Assembly: GCA_948468495.1 (NCBI GenBank)
Contig: CAOKJI010000094.1
Location: 1-6,814, forward strand
Source: an uncultured Dorea sp.
GTDB taxonomy: Bacteria; Bacillota_A; Clostridia; Lachnospirales; Lachnospiraceae
Reading direction: 5' to 3'
Length of the DNA stretch: 6,814 nucleotides
The position numbers and the translations under genes are program-made. The stretch's first letter is position 1, and each line of letters begins with the position of its first letter. The notes under the pieces are model-generated. The model had not been told where the DNA came from. It worked only from the letters and a program-made list of their open reading frames with translations, and did not search any database. Shown here piece after piece: positions 1-5,825 of the stretch.

Positions 1-139
1 AATCCTTCTCTGGAAGAGTGAGTTCAGGGAATATCGTACAATTCAGATTCCCACAGTAATGATTCAAATCGTCGAGACTGTGAATCAGCCCCTCGTCCCC
101 TACGCCGTAGTGCATAGGACATCCAAATACAGAATACAT
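1..139 (-). CDS. Unidentified gene, 5' end only, cut by the left edge
   Basis: Reading leftward from an ATG at 139, 46 codons stay open to the window edge. The N-terminus reads MYSVFGCPMHYGVGDEGL and continues with a polar stretch containing three more Cys. A clear AAGGAG ribosome binding site lies about 6 bases upstream (plus-strand 144-150), and a reasonable promoter lies further upstream, so this is probably a real gene start rather than a chance ORF. I do not recognise the product with confidence. The short motif G-x-P-M-x-x-G followed by a Gly-Leu stretch is loosely like the start of arginase/agmatinase-type ureohydrolases, but no metal-binding motif is in view, so that is only a suggestion. 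It is transcribed divergently from the HTH genes. Confidence 0.6.
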   Translation of the reverse strand, partial: MYSVFGCPMHYGVGDEGLIHSLDDLNHYCGNLNCTIFPELTLPEKD

Positions 140-182
140 AATAATCTCCTTCATAAATTCGTGAAGTATACAGCGTAATTCT

Positions 183-212
183 ATCATAAAAACACAGATA
201 ATAGCAATTCAA
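183..212 (-). promoter_or_regulatory. Candidate sigma-A promoter for the leftward gene
   Basis: On the minus strand, TTGAAT (plus positions 207-212) and TATGAT (183-188) are separated by 18 bases, a fair match to TTGACA/TATAAT. The predicted transcript would start near 176 and leave a 5' UTR of roughly 35-40 bases, including the AAGGAG site, before the ATG at 139. This is by eye only. Confidence 0.45.
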
Positions 213-244
213 TCCCCGCAAGAATAAATATTCATAAACAGGTG

Positions 245-250
245 TATAAT
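245..250 (+). promoter_or_regulatory. Candidate -10 box for the first HTH gene
   Basis: A perfect TATAAT lies at 245-250. The -35 position 17 bases upstream (222-227, GAATAA) is a poor match, which would fit a regulated or autoregulated promoter or a chance hit. Transcription from here would start near 257. That leaves out the upstream GTG at 242 as a start codon and supports translation from the ATG at 302. Confidence 0.4.
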
Positions 251-301
251 AGGATACCTGAAACATTTTACAATTATAGCAGTAAATTATTGGAGAATGT
301 T

Positions 302-1183
302 ATGGGACTGGGTTATTCGGAAGTGGTGGAAAGGCTGCAATTGTATAGACGGGCACAGCGCAAGACACAGAGGCAGATGAGCGCTGAATTGGGCGTTACG
401 CAGAGCCATTATGCGAAACTGGAATCCGGTGCCAATGTGATTTCATATGATTGTCTGAAGACGTTTGAGAGTAATGGAGGAGATTTGAATTATCTGATAA
501 CCGGAAAATGTTCAGAATCCGGAATTTTAGACGATTATATGATTCAATGTACAACAAGGAAGGGAAAGCTTCAGATGCAGAGGCTAATCGTTTGGGCGAT
601 AAACGTGGGACTGGCGTTGGAACAGGGAAGAGAGGAGAGTCTGCCTGGAACTGTTTATCGGAATTTGAGGCTGGCACAGATGGAAATGGATATGCCATGG
701 AGCGTATGGAAAAGTATCCGTAAACTGGATGAGATTACCCAGTTTCAGATGGCGGAAATCTTAGGAATTAACATAAAAAGGTATGTCAGACTGGAAAATG
801 AAATCATTGGTCCGGATGCAGAAATCTTATACCGGTTATATTCCGGATTGTCCTATACCCCATGTGTTGTGATGTCTTCCCTAAGACATACCTCATTGGA
901 CGGAGTTCGTCTGCCCAAAGGGCGTGCAGTGAGGTGTGCTCCAGGGTATACCTCATCGGAGGAAGTCCGTCAGCCCCAAGGACATGCGTTAGGATGCACA
1001 TCAGGGTATGCATCTGACGAAGTCCATCAGCCCGAAGAGCATGTGTTAAGGAATGTATTTGGGTATAGTCTTACGGAGTGTAATGATGCATGGAACTATT
1101 TTTCAGAAGAAATCAGAAACAGGCTGGTTCCAATACTGGCTCAGGGATTAGAACTAATTCGGAGGGGTGAAGAGAGAAACTGA
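302..1183 (+). CDS. Double helix-turn-helix (XRE-like) protein with internal 20-residue repeats
   Basis: The predicted product is a 293-residue soluble protein. Residues about 8-69 form a Cro/C1-type HTH (TQRQMSAELGVTQSHYAKLE core). Residues about 136-183 look like a second, diverged HTH of the same kind (TQFQMAEILGINIKRYVRLE). Residues 196-254 are three tandem repeats of 20, 20 and 19 residues, and the rest is a probably helical C-terminus. The ATG at 302 is chosen because GGAG lies 6 bases upstream; an in-frame GTG at 242 overlaps the TATAAT box and has no ribosome binding site. The gene ends 36 bases before another HTH gene and probably shares its transcript. A DNA-binding regulator is the obvious role, but the target is unknown. 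The tandem repeats have no obvious fold and look inserted between the second HTH and the C-terminal helix. No membrane segment is visible. Confidence 0.82.
   Translation: MGLGYSEVVERLQLYRRAQRKTQRQMSAELGVTQSHYAKLESGANVISYDCLKTFESNGGDLNYLITGKCSESGILDDYMIQCTTRKGKLQMQRLIVWAINVGLALEQGREESLPGTVYRNLRLAQMEMDMPWSVWKSIRKLDEITQFQMAEILGINIKRYVRLENEIIGPDAEILYRLYSGLSYTPCVVMSSLRHTSLDGVRLPKGRAVRCAPGYTSSEEVRQPQGHALGCTSGYASDEVHQPEEHVLRNVFGYSLTECNDAWNYFSEEIRNRLVPILAQGLELIRRGEERN
887..1063 (+). repeat. Three tandem in-frame 60/60/57-bp repeats
   Basis: The units are 887-946, 947-1006 and 1007-1063. The encoded units share a core of the form E-V-R-Q-P-x-G-H-A-L-G-x-x-x-G-Y, for example EVRQPQGHALGCTSG in unit 2 and EVHQPEEHVLRNVFG in unit 3. 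The third unit lacks one codon. The DNA copies have diverged at many positions, so the array is not brand new. Each unit has a potential small hairpin at its centre, clearest in unit 1 (GCCC 913-916 with GGGC 920-923). A related single copy lies in gatA at 4876-4932. Confidence 0.85.
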
Positions 1184-1219
1184 AGCTGTAAAGTATGTGA
1201 GATGACAGGAGTTGTGAAT

Positions 1220-1456
1220 ATGATTGCAGTGGAAGAGGGACAAGATACGCTCGGGAAGAATATTAAAAGTTTTAGGGAAGCCAGGCATTTGTCGCAGAGT
1301 CAGCTTGCAGAGCGGTTATGGATAGACAGAAGTTCCCTGTCTGGTTATGAAATCGGAAAGAGAACTCCTGATATTTATATGTTATGCAGAATAGCAGACG
1401 AGCTTAAATTATCGCTGGATGAACTCGTAGGCCGGAAGACAATGGAAGATGACTGA
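1220..1456 (+). CDS. Small Cro/C1-type helix-turn-helix transcriptional regulator
   Basis: The product is 78 residues and almost entirely one XRE-family DNA-binding domain. The pattern (LGKNIKSFREARHLSQSQLA, then a recognition helix around DRSSLSGYEIGKRTPD, then LCRIADELKLSLDELVG) is the classic five-helix Cro/CI fold. The ATG at 1220 is chosen over an in-frame ATG at 1202 because AGGAG (1207-1211) sits 8 bases before it, while 1202 has no good site. It lies 36 bases after the larger HTH gene and is probably co-transcribed. With no extra effector or dimerisation domain visible, it is likely a simple repressor or activator; its operator and targets cannot be told from the window. No terminator is obvious after it. 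Confidence 0.88.
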   Translation: MIAVEEGQDTLGKNIKSFREARHLSQSQLAERLWIDRSSLSGYEIGKRTPDIYMLCRIADELKLSLDELVGRKTMEDD

Positions 1457-1636
1457 ATACGGAATCCAGTGCTTCATCCGACCAGAAGTTGAACGTCTGA
1501 CAGGATGGGACTCTAACGATGAATGTAAATGAATGCTGGATTATTGTTCGGGAAAATGCAGAAAAGCAAAATTGAGACGGTAATAAAGCGATATTATTGA
1601 TGTATTTTAATCAAAATTGAAATTTTAAAATAAATC
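1457..1636 (+). other. AT-rich stretch without a recognisable gene
   Basis: No convincing ORF is seen. An ATG at about 1519 opens only 18 codons and lacks a well-spaced ribosome binding site. The AT content climbs from about 1575 towards the aspS promoter, and a perfect AAAATT-GA-AATTTT palindrome lies at 1613-1626, just upstream of the -35 box. It could act as an UP-like element or an operator, or may only reflect base composition. No intrinsic terminator for the HTH genes is evident here. Confidence 0.5.
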
Positions 1637-1665
1637 TTGCAAAATAAATAATCCTGTGCTAAGAT
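1637..1665 (+). promoter_or_regulatory. Promoter of the aspS T-box transcript
   Basis: TTGCAA (1637-1642) and TAAGAT (1660-1665) are spaced by 17 bases, and TG one base before the -10 box makes it an extended -10 promoter (TGCTAAGAT). The upstream DNA is very AT-rich. The start site is predicted near 1672, which puts the whole T-box leader downstream of it. Confidence 0.7.
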
Positions 1666-1671
1666 AGGAAT

Positions 1672-2034
1672 CAGTTTTAAATGCTGGGAGCAAGACTCTA
1701 ATCCTTGGAACTTGACAGGAATAAGGCGTCACCGACTGAGAGCGCTTTTTGAGGAATGGGAGATATGGGAACACTTGGGAGCAGACTGGCTGAAGTAATT
1801 CTGATGCGGCAGGTCCTTGATAGGCTGTCGGTATGAAAAGCAGTGTGATTTCAGAGCCGTAAGAATATATCAGATTGGTAGTAGGTCAGTACGTGTCATA
1901 CGCGTTAAGTATTTAGAGAGGAATTAAAAGGGAAGGCGCTCTGCCTTGCCGGAGATTCAATGCGGGTGGTACCGCGGATTATGATCATATCCGTCCCGGA
2001 GCATAATTGATATGCTCCGGGATGTTTTTGTTTT
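1672..2034 (+). promoter_or_regulatory. T-box riboswitch leader controlling aspS and probably gatCAB
   Basis: T-box RNAs sense uncharged tRNA and switch between an antiterminator and a terminator. The 3' half is clear. A hairpin before the antiterminator (stem III) has AAGGC 1933-1937 pairing with GCCTT 1943-1947. The T-box sequence GGGTGGTACCGCGG is at 1964-1977. CGGG 1963-1966 can pair with CCCG 1995-1998 to form the antiterminator, which excludes the terminator stem. A segment with the GTAGG...ACG...CGTTA pattern at about 1879-1907 resembles the stem II region, with a hairpin at 1891-1905. Upstream, a strong hairpin at 1807-1830 (CGGCAG/CTGTCG with inner CCT/AGG) could be part of stem I. 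I could not place the specifier loop, so Asp or Asn specificity is undecided. The region before stem II is longer than I would expect for one simple stem I. Confidence 0.9.
1994..2034 (+). terminator. Intrinsic terminator of the T-box leader
   Basis: A perfect 12-bp stem, TCCCGGAGCATA (1994-2005) with TATGCTCCGGGA (2011-2022), has a 5-base loop (ATTGA) and is followed by TGTTTTTGTTTT. The 5' strand overlaps the CCCG needed for the antiterminator, as expected for a T-box switch. Confidence 0.93.
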
Positions 2035-2105
2035 ATCCAGGAAAATTCCTTTCCGGCGATTACAAACCTCTCAGGGAGCTATCAAAGAGAAAGAGGAGGA
2101 ACATC

Positions 2106-3440
2106 ATGAAGTATTTGACAGGAGTTGCAAGAAAAAACACAATGGAAATCAGTGAACTGCTTACAGAGGGCAGGGAGGGGAAGAAGGTTAAAGTGAACGG
2201 AGCCGTTCATGCAATCCGCGACATGGGCAATATTGCATTTATCATTTTGAGAAAAAGAGAAGGGCTTCTTCAGGGAGTTTATGAGGAAGGGATTTCCGGA
2301 TTTTCACTGAAGGATGTGAAGGAAGCTGATACGGTAGAGATAGAAGGCATGTTGGAGAAGAATGAGAAGGCGCCAAACGGTATAGAAATCCGTATGGAGA
2401 CAGTTAGAATTTTAAGTGAACCGGAGGATGAGATGATGCCTCTTGCCATTTCAAAATGGAAGCTTGGAACTTCTCTGGATGCGAAGCTGAATTATCGTCC
2501 GATTGCTCTGCGCAACATCAGGGAGCGGGCCAAGTTCAAATTACAGGAGGGGATTACCAGAGCATTCCGGGATTTCTTATATGAGCAGGGCTTTACGGAG
2601 ATCCACACGCCGAAGATTGGGGCAAAAAGCGCTGAGGGAGGAGCGAACCTTTTCAGGTTGGAATATTTTCACAGGCCGGCGATTCTGCAGCAGAGTCCCC
2701 AGCTATATAAACAGATGATGGTAGGGGTATATGACAGAGTATTTGAGACTGCTCCGGTATTCCGGGCAGAGAAACATAACACAAGGCGTCATCTGAATGA
2801 ATATACCAGCCTGGATTTTGAGATGGGTTACATTGACGGGTTTGAGGATATCATGGCAATGGAAACAGGTCTTTTGCAGTATATGATGAAGCTGCTCGGA
2901 GAGCAGTATGCCAAGGAATTGGATATCTTAAAGATTACATTGCCGGATGTGAGCCGGATTCCTGCGATTCGTTTTGATGAAGCGAAACAAAAAGTAGCAG
3001 AGAAATATGACCGTCGGATTAAGAACCCATTTGATTTGGAGCCGGAAGAGGAAGAATTAATCGGACAGTATGCGAAGGAAGAATGGGACAGTGATTTCGT
3101 ATTTGTAACGCATTATCCCTCGAAGAAGCGCCCGTTCTATGCGATGGATGATCCGGAAGATTCCAGATATACGTTAAGCTTTGATTTGCTGTATAAAGGA
3201 ATGGAGATTACTACCGGGGGACAGCGGATTCACAGTTACCCGGCGCTTGCCGCTAAGATGAAAGCCAGAGGCATGGAGGAAGAAGGGCTTACTCATTATC
3301 TGGACGTTTTTAAACATGGAATGCCGCCCCATGGCGGACTTGGAATTGGTCTCGAGAGGCTGACCATGAAGCTTGTAGATGAAGATAATGTAAGAGAAAC
3401 TACGCTGTTCCCAAGAGACTTAAGCAGACTGGAGCCTTAG
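2106..3440 (+). CDS. aspS: Aspartyl-tRNA synthetase, archaeal-type, predicted non-discriminating
   Basis: This cytosolic class IIb synthetase (444 residues) charges tRNA with aspartate. The N-terminal OB-fold anticodon-binding domain spans about 28-103 (KVNGAVHAIRDMGN). The catalytic domain has the SPQLYKQ segment typical of AspRS rather than AsnRS (197-203), motif 2 around 213-240 (FRAEKHNTRRHLNEYTSLD) and motif 3 GLGIGLER (411-418). The compact length without a GAD insertion places it with archaeal-type AspRS. His35 and Pro90 align with positions where, as I recall, discriminating archaeal enzymes have Trp and Lys and non-discriminating ones have His and Pro. It should therefore also make Asp-tRNA-Asn, which fits the gatCAB genes downstream. 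The ATG at 2106 is chosen because GAGGAGGA lies 5 bases upstream; the frame is open back to 2007, but that part is the terminator. Expression is controlled by the T-box leader. Confidence 0.96.
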   Translation: MKYLTGVARKNTMEISELLTEGREGKKVKVNGAVHAIRDMGNIAFIILRKREGLLQGVYEEGISGFSLKDVKEADTVEIEGMLEKNEKAPNGIEIRMETVRILSEPEDEMMPLAISKWKLGTSLDAKLNYRPIALRNIRERAKFKLQEGITRAFRDFLYEQGFTEIHTPKIGAKSAEGGANLFRLEYFHRPAILQQSPQLYKQMMVGVYDRVFETAPVFRAEKHNTRRHLNEYTSLDFEMGYIDGFEDIMAMETGLLQYMMKLLGEQYAKELDILKITLPDVSRIPAIRFDEAKQKVAEKYDRRIKNPFDLEPEEEELIGQYAKEEWDSDFVFVTHYPSKKRPFYAMDDPEDSRYTLSFDLLYKGMEITTGGQRIHSYPALAAKMKARGMEEEGLTHYLDVFKHGMPPHGGLGIGLERLTMKLVDEDNVRETTLFPRDLSRLEP

Positions 3441-3468
3441 TACTCCATTCGGCTAGAAATTGGAGCCC

Positions 3469-3632
3469 TAGAGTGTGTCCCCAAATTTATTCCTGCAATC
3501 TGCCGCCCCACTTCACACCAGATTTTACGCTGAATTTGGTCAATGTAGCCTACTACACCTCCCAAATCCAGCATAAAATCTGATGCAAATTGGGACAGCA
3601 TCTTGCAGAAAGCAATTTTCAGGCACACTCTA
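3469..3632. mobile_element. MITE-like 164-bp imperfect inverted repeat in the aspS-gatC gap
   Basis: Two 79-base arms, 3470-3548 and the reverse complement of 3553-3631, align without gaps at about 58 of 79 positions (my hand count), around a 4-base centre. The outer ends are best conserved (TAGAGTGTG and CACACTCTA), as are two inner blocks around AGATTTTA and GAATTTGG/CCAAATCC. A TA dinucleotide flanks each end, as expected for insertion by an IS630/mariner-type transposase, though TA is self-complementary and could simply be part of the repeat. No transposase gene is in the window, so it would be non-autonomous. In RNA it would fold into a long hairpin between aspS and gatC that could affect mRNA processing. 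No T-tract follows, so it is not a standard terminator. Confidence 0.75.
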
Positions 3633-3692
3633 ATCTGGGAATCAGCATAAGGAATCATAAATGATTGGTATATCGGACTGGAGGAGAGCATT

Positions 3693-3986
3693 ATGGCAAA
3701 TAGAATTTCGGATGAAACGATTGAGTATGTAGGAATCCTGGCAAAGCTGGAGCTGTCAGAGAAGGAAAAGGAAGCGGCTAAGGGCGATATGGAACGGATG
3801 CTGGATTATATTGATATCTTGAATGAACTGGATACATCAGGATGCGAGCCCATGTCTCATGTATTTCCGGTAAAGAATGTATTCCGGGAAGACGTGGTAA
3901 CGAACGGGGACGGGAGCGAAGAGACGCTTGCGAACGCGCCGGTGAGGGCAGGACAGAGCTTCAAGGTACCGAAGACAATCGGATAG
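3693..3986 (+). CDS. gatC: Asp-tRNA(Asn)/Glu-tRNA(Gln) amidotransferase subunit C
   Basis: GatC (97 residues) is the small subunit that wraps the GatA-GatB interface and stabilises the heterotrimer; it has no catalytic site. The sequence is typical: an N-terminal helical part (ISDETIEYVGILAKLELSE, then a helix ending MLDYIDILNELDTSG), a Pro-containing linker (EPMSHVFPVKNVFREDVV) and the conserved end NAPVRAGQSFKVPKTIG. Length is normal for the family. The ATG at 3693 has GGAGGAG (3680-3686) 6 bases upstream. It is separated from aspS by a 252-base gap that holds the MITE-like repeat, and no separate promoter is obvious, so read-through from the T-box transcript is the simplest model. It is followed by an unusually long 145-base spacer to the ATG at 4132. 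Confidence 0.97.
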   Translation: MANRISDETIEYVGILAKLELSEKEKEAAKGDMERMLDYIDILNELDTSGCEPMSHVFPVKNVFREDVVTNGDGSEETLANAPVRAGQSFKVPKTIG

Positions 3987-4081
3987 GTATTTGGTATGAT
4001 TTACCCGGATACCTTCGGGATAGGAAGAGGGGCGGGATAACATTCCGGATACCGGATATATGTGAGCAAGGAGGAGTAAGG

Positions 4082-4138
4082 GTGAAAGAATTTGACAAAA
4101 CTTTTACGATTCATTTGTACCCTGGAAAGGAATGGTGA
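4082..4138 (+). CDS. Possible 18-residue leader peptide overlapping the gatA start region
   Basis: A GTG at 4082 is preceded by a near-perfect AAGGAGG site (4068-4074) at 7-base spacing, better than any site in front of gatA itself. It opens 18 codons, MKEFDKTFTIHLYPGKEW, and stops with TGA at 4136-4138. That stop overlaps an in-frame gatA ATG at 4132 and lies 5 bases before the preferred gatA ATG at 4144. This arrangement would suit translational coupling, with ribosomes finishing the short ORF and restarting on gatA. The peptide has no Asn or Gln codons, so classical amino-acid attenuation is not suggested. No homology is known to me; it could instead be a relic or a chance ORF. Confidence 0.45.
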   Translation: MKEFDKTFTIHLYPGKEW

Positions 4139-4143
4139 AAATT

Positions 4144-5823
4144 ATGGATATAAAACATCTGACAGCCGTAGGGCTGGGGAAGAAAATACAGGCGGGAGAC
4201 ATCTCAGTCCGGGAGGCTGTGGAGGCGGCTCTTGCACAGATTGATAAGGTAGAAGACGACGTGCATGGCTTTGTTACGATAGACAGGGAAGGGGCTTTCC
4301 AGCGGGCGGACGAGGTGCAGAAGCTGATTGAGGAAGGAAAGCTTACCGGGCCGCTGGCGGGAGTTCCCATGGCGGTGAAGGACAATTTGTGTACCAGGGG
4401 GCTGCTTACCACCTGCAGTTCCAGGATTCTGCATAACTTTATTCCTTCCTATACGGCCGAGGCGGTTAAGCGGCTGGAGGCGGAAGGAGCGGTTATCTTA
4501 GGAAAGACCAATATGGATGAATTTGCCATGGGAAGCACGACGGAGACGTCTTATTATGGAGAGACAAGAAATCCATGGGATTTGAATCATGTGCCGGGAG
4601 GGTCTTCCGGCGGTTCCTGCGCGGCAGTGGCGGCAGAGGAATGTTTCTATGCATTAGGCTCAGATACCGGCGGCTCCATCCGGCAGCCCAGCGCTTTCTG
4701 CGGCGTGGTGGGTATGAAGCCTACCTACGGAACGGTGTCCCGTTACGGACTGATTGCGTATGGCTCTTCTCTGGACCAGATTGGACCGGTTGCGAGAGAC
4801 GTGACAGACTGCGCGGTGATTTTAGAGGCGATTGCCGCTCCGGATCCAAAGGACAGTACGTCCGTAGACCGGAAGCTCTGTAACTTATCGGAAGTCTGTC
4901 CGCCCGGGCATGGATTAGGGCGCGTTTCCGGGTATGGATTTACGGACGGCCTGATAGAAGATGTTAAGGGCATGCGGATTGGAATACCAAAGGATTATTT
5001 TGGAGACGGTCTGGACAGAGAGATTAAGAACCGGATTCTGGAGACGGCAGAGGAGCTGGGGAAGAAGGGGGCCATTGTGGAGGAATTTGATTTAAGCCTG
5101 GTAAAATATGCAATCCCGGCATACTATGTGATTGCATCTGCCGAGGCCAGCTCGAACCTGTCCCGGTTTGACGGTGTAAAATACGGCTATCGCACCGACG
5201 AGTACGAGGGACTTCATAATATGTATAAAAAATCCCGCTCCGAAGGCTTCGGCCCGGAGGTAAAGCGGAGAATTATGCTTGGCTCCTTTGTACTCAGCTC
5301 CGGGTACTATGATGCATATTATCTGAAAGCCCTGCGGACAAAGGCATTAATCAAACAGGCATTTGACCAGGCGTTTGAAAGATATGACGTAATCATCGCG
5401 CCGGCAGCGCCCACGACGGCGCCCAGGCTTGGCAGCAGCTTAAGCGACCCACTGAAGATGTATTTGAGCGATATTTATACTGTTTCCGTTAATCTGGCAG
5501 GACTTCCGGGAATCAGCGTTCCAGTGGGGACGGACTCGAAGGGATTGCCAATCGGCATGCAGCTCATTGGAGACTGTTATCAGGAGAAGAAGATTATTCA
5601 GGCGGCGTATACGGTTGAAAGTATGAGAAAATACGCGCGGCCGGCGTTAACAGAACGCGGGAGAGAACATGCACGTCCGGCATTTATGGAAGGCAAGAAA
5701 GAAAGTGCACGTTCGGCGTTTACAGAAAGCAGTAGAGAAAGTGCACGTTCGGCGCTAACAGAAAGCAGTAGAGAAAGTGCACGTCCGGCATTTATAGATG
5801 GCATTGAGAAGGGAGGAAGGTAA
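4144..5823 (+). CDS. gatA: Asp-tRNA(Asn)/Glu-tRNA(Gln) amidotransferase subunit A with an insertion and a repeat tail
   Basis: GatA is the glutaminase subunit of GatCAB: it releases ammonia from glutamine for amidation of Asp-tRNA-Asn or Glu-tRNA-Gln on GatB. The amidase-signature triad is visible: Lys79 (MAVKDN), Ser154 (GGSSGGS) and Ser178 ([10 protein letters not shown]). These numbers equal those I recall for Staphylococcus aureus GatA, which supports the ATG at 4144. An in-frame ATG at 4132 almost touches the AAAGGA at 4126-4131 and is less likely. The product is 559 residues, about 70 more than usual. The excess lies in a 19-residue segment (245-263), between the [11 protein letters not shown] region and the [10 protein letters not shown] region, and in a C-terminal tail of five 12-residue repeats from residue 498. 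Neither touches the catalytic motifs, so the enzyme is probably active. Its last codons supply the gatB ribosome binding site. Confidence 0.97.
   Translation: MDIKHLTAVGLGKKIQAGDISVREAVEAALAQIDKVEDDVHGFVTIDREGAFQRADEVQKLIEEGKLTGPLAGVPMAVKDNLCTRGLLTTCSSRILHNFIPSYTAEAVKRLEAEGAVILGKTNMDEFAMGSTTETSYYGETRNPWDLNHVPGGSSGGSCAAVAAEECFYALGSDTGGSIRQPSAFCGVVGMKPTYGTVSRYGLIAYGSSLDQIGPVARDVTDCAVILEAIAAPDPKDSTSVDRKLCNLSEVCPPGHGLGRVSGYGFTDGLIEDVKGMRIGIPKDYFGDGLDREIKNRILETAEELGKKGAIVEEFDLSLVKYAIPAYYVIASAEASSNLSRFDGVKYGYRTDEYEGLHNMYKKSRSEGFGPEVKRRIMLGSFVLSSGYYDAYYLKALRTKALIKQAFDQAFERYDVIIAPAAPTTAPRLGSSLSDPLKMYLSDIYTVSVNLAGLPGISVPVGTDSKGLPIGMQLIGDCYQEKKIIQAAYTVESMRKYARPALTERGREHARPAFMEGKKESARSAFTESSRESARSALTESSRESARPAFIDGIEKGGR
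4876..4932 (+). repeat. In-frame 57-bp insertion in gatA related to the HTH-gene repeat
   Basis: These 19 codons have no counterpart in GatA proteins as I know them, where the DSTSVDRK region leads almost directly to YDFT-like residues. The encoded [14 protein letters not shown] matches EVRQPQGHALGCTSG from unit 2 of the HTH-gene array. The DNA agrees too: over 15 aligned codons from GAAGTC to GGGTAT about 34 of 45 bases are identical by hand count. Both have the GCCC...GGGC core (here 4902-4909, a perfect palindrome). Boundaries are approximate. Confidence 0.75.
5635..5814 (+). repeat. Five tandem 36-bp repeats encoding the GatA C-terminal tail
   Basis: The units are 5635-5670, 5671-5706, 5707-5742, 5743-5778 and 5779-5814. 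Each encodes a 12-residue peptide with the plan A-R-P/S-A-F/L-x-E/D-x-x-x-E/K-x, for example [12 protein letters not shown]. Units 3 and 4 differ at only 2 of 36 bases, which points to recent duplication; units 1, 2 and 5 are more diverged. Most unit junctions contain the palindrome GTGCAC. The last unit contains GGGAGGAAGG (5811-5820 with the following bases), the gatB ribosome binding site. Confidence 0.92.
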
Positions 5824-5825
5824 GC

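Noticed and set aside
242..301. Upstream GTG start adding 20 residues to the first HTH protein
   Set aside because: The GTG adjoins the TATAAT box and has no ribosome binding site, while the ATG at 302 has a well-spaced GGAG.
1482..1508. Possible degenerate copy of the 60-bp repeat downstream of the small HTH gene
   Set aside because: A few short matches (TCATC, GAAGT, CGTCTG) occur in order, but with gaps and without the GCCC..GGGC core; too weak to separate from chance.
1519..1575. 18-codon ORF between the small HTH gene and the aspS promoter
   Set aside because: It has no well-placed ribosome binding site and no features of interest, and it is short enough to be chance.
2007..2105. N-terminal extension of AspRS by 33 codons
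   Set aside because: It would be encoded by the T-box terminator hairpin and T-tract. The ATG at 2106 has a strong ribosome binding site and gives a normal AspRS N-terminus.
3437..3691. Minus-strand ORF of 84 codons across the aspS-gatC gap
   Set aside because: It runs through the inverted repeat, has no good ribosome binding site and shows no recognisable domain. The inverted repeat explains the sequence better.
4132..4143. ATG at 4132 as gatA start
   Set aside because: The AAAGGA site touches this ATG, leaving no spacing. Starting at 4144 gives the family-typical N-terminus and catalytic residue numbers.
5635..5814. CRISPR-like array
   Set aside because: The 36-bp units are directly adjacent with no spacers, lie in frame inside gatA and have no cas genes nearby.
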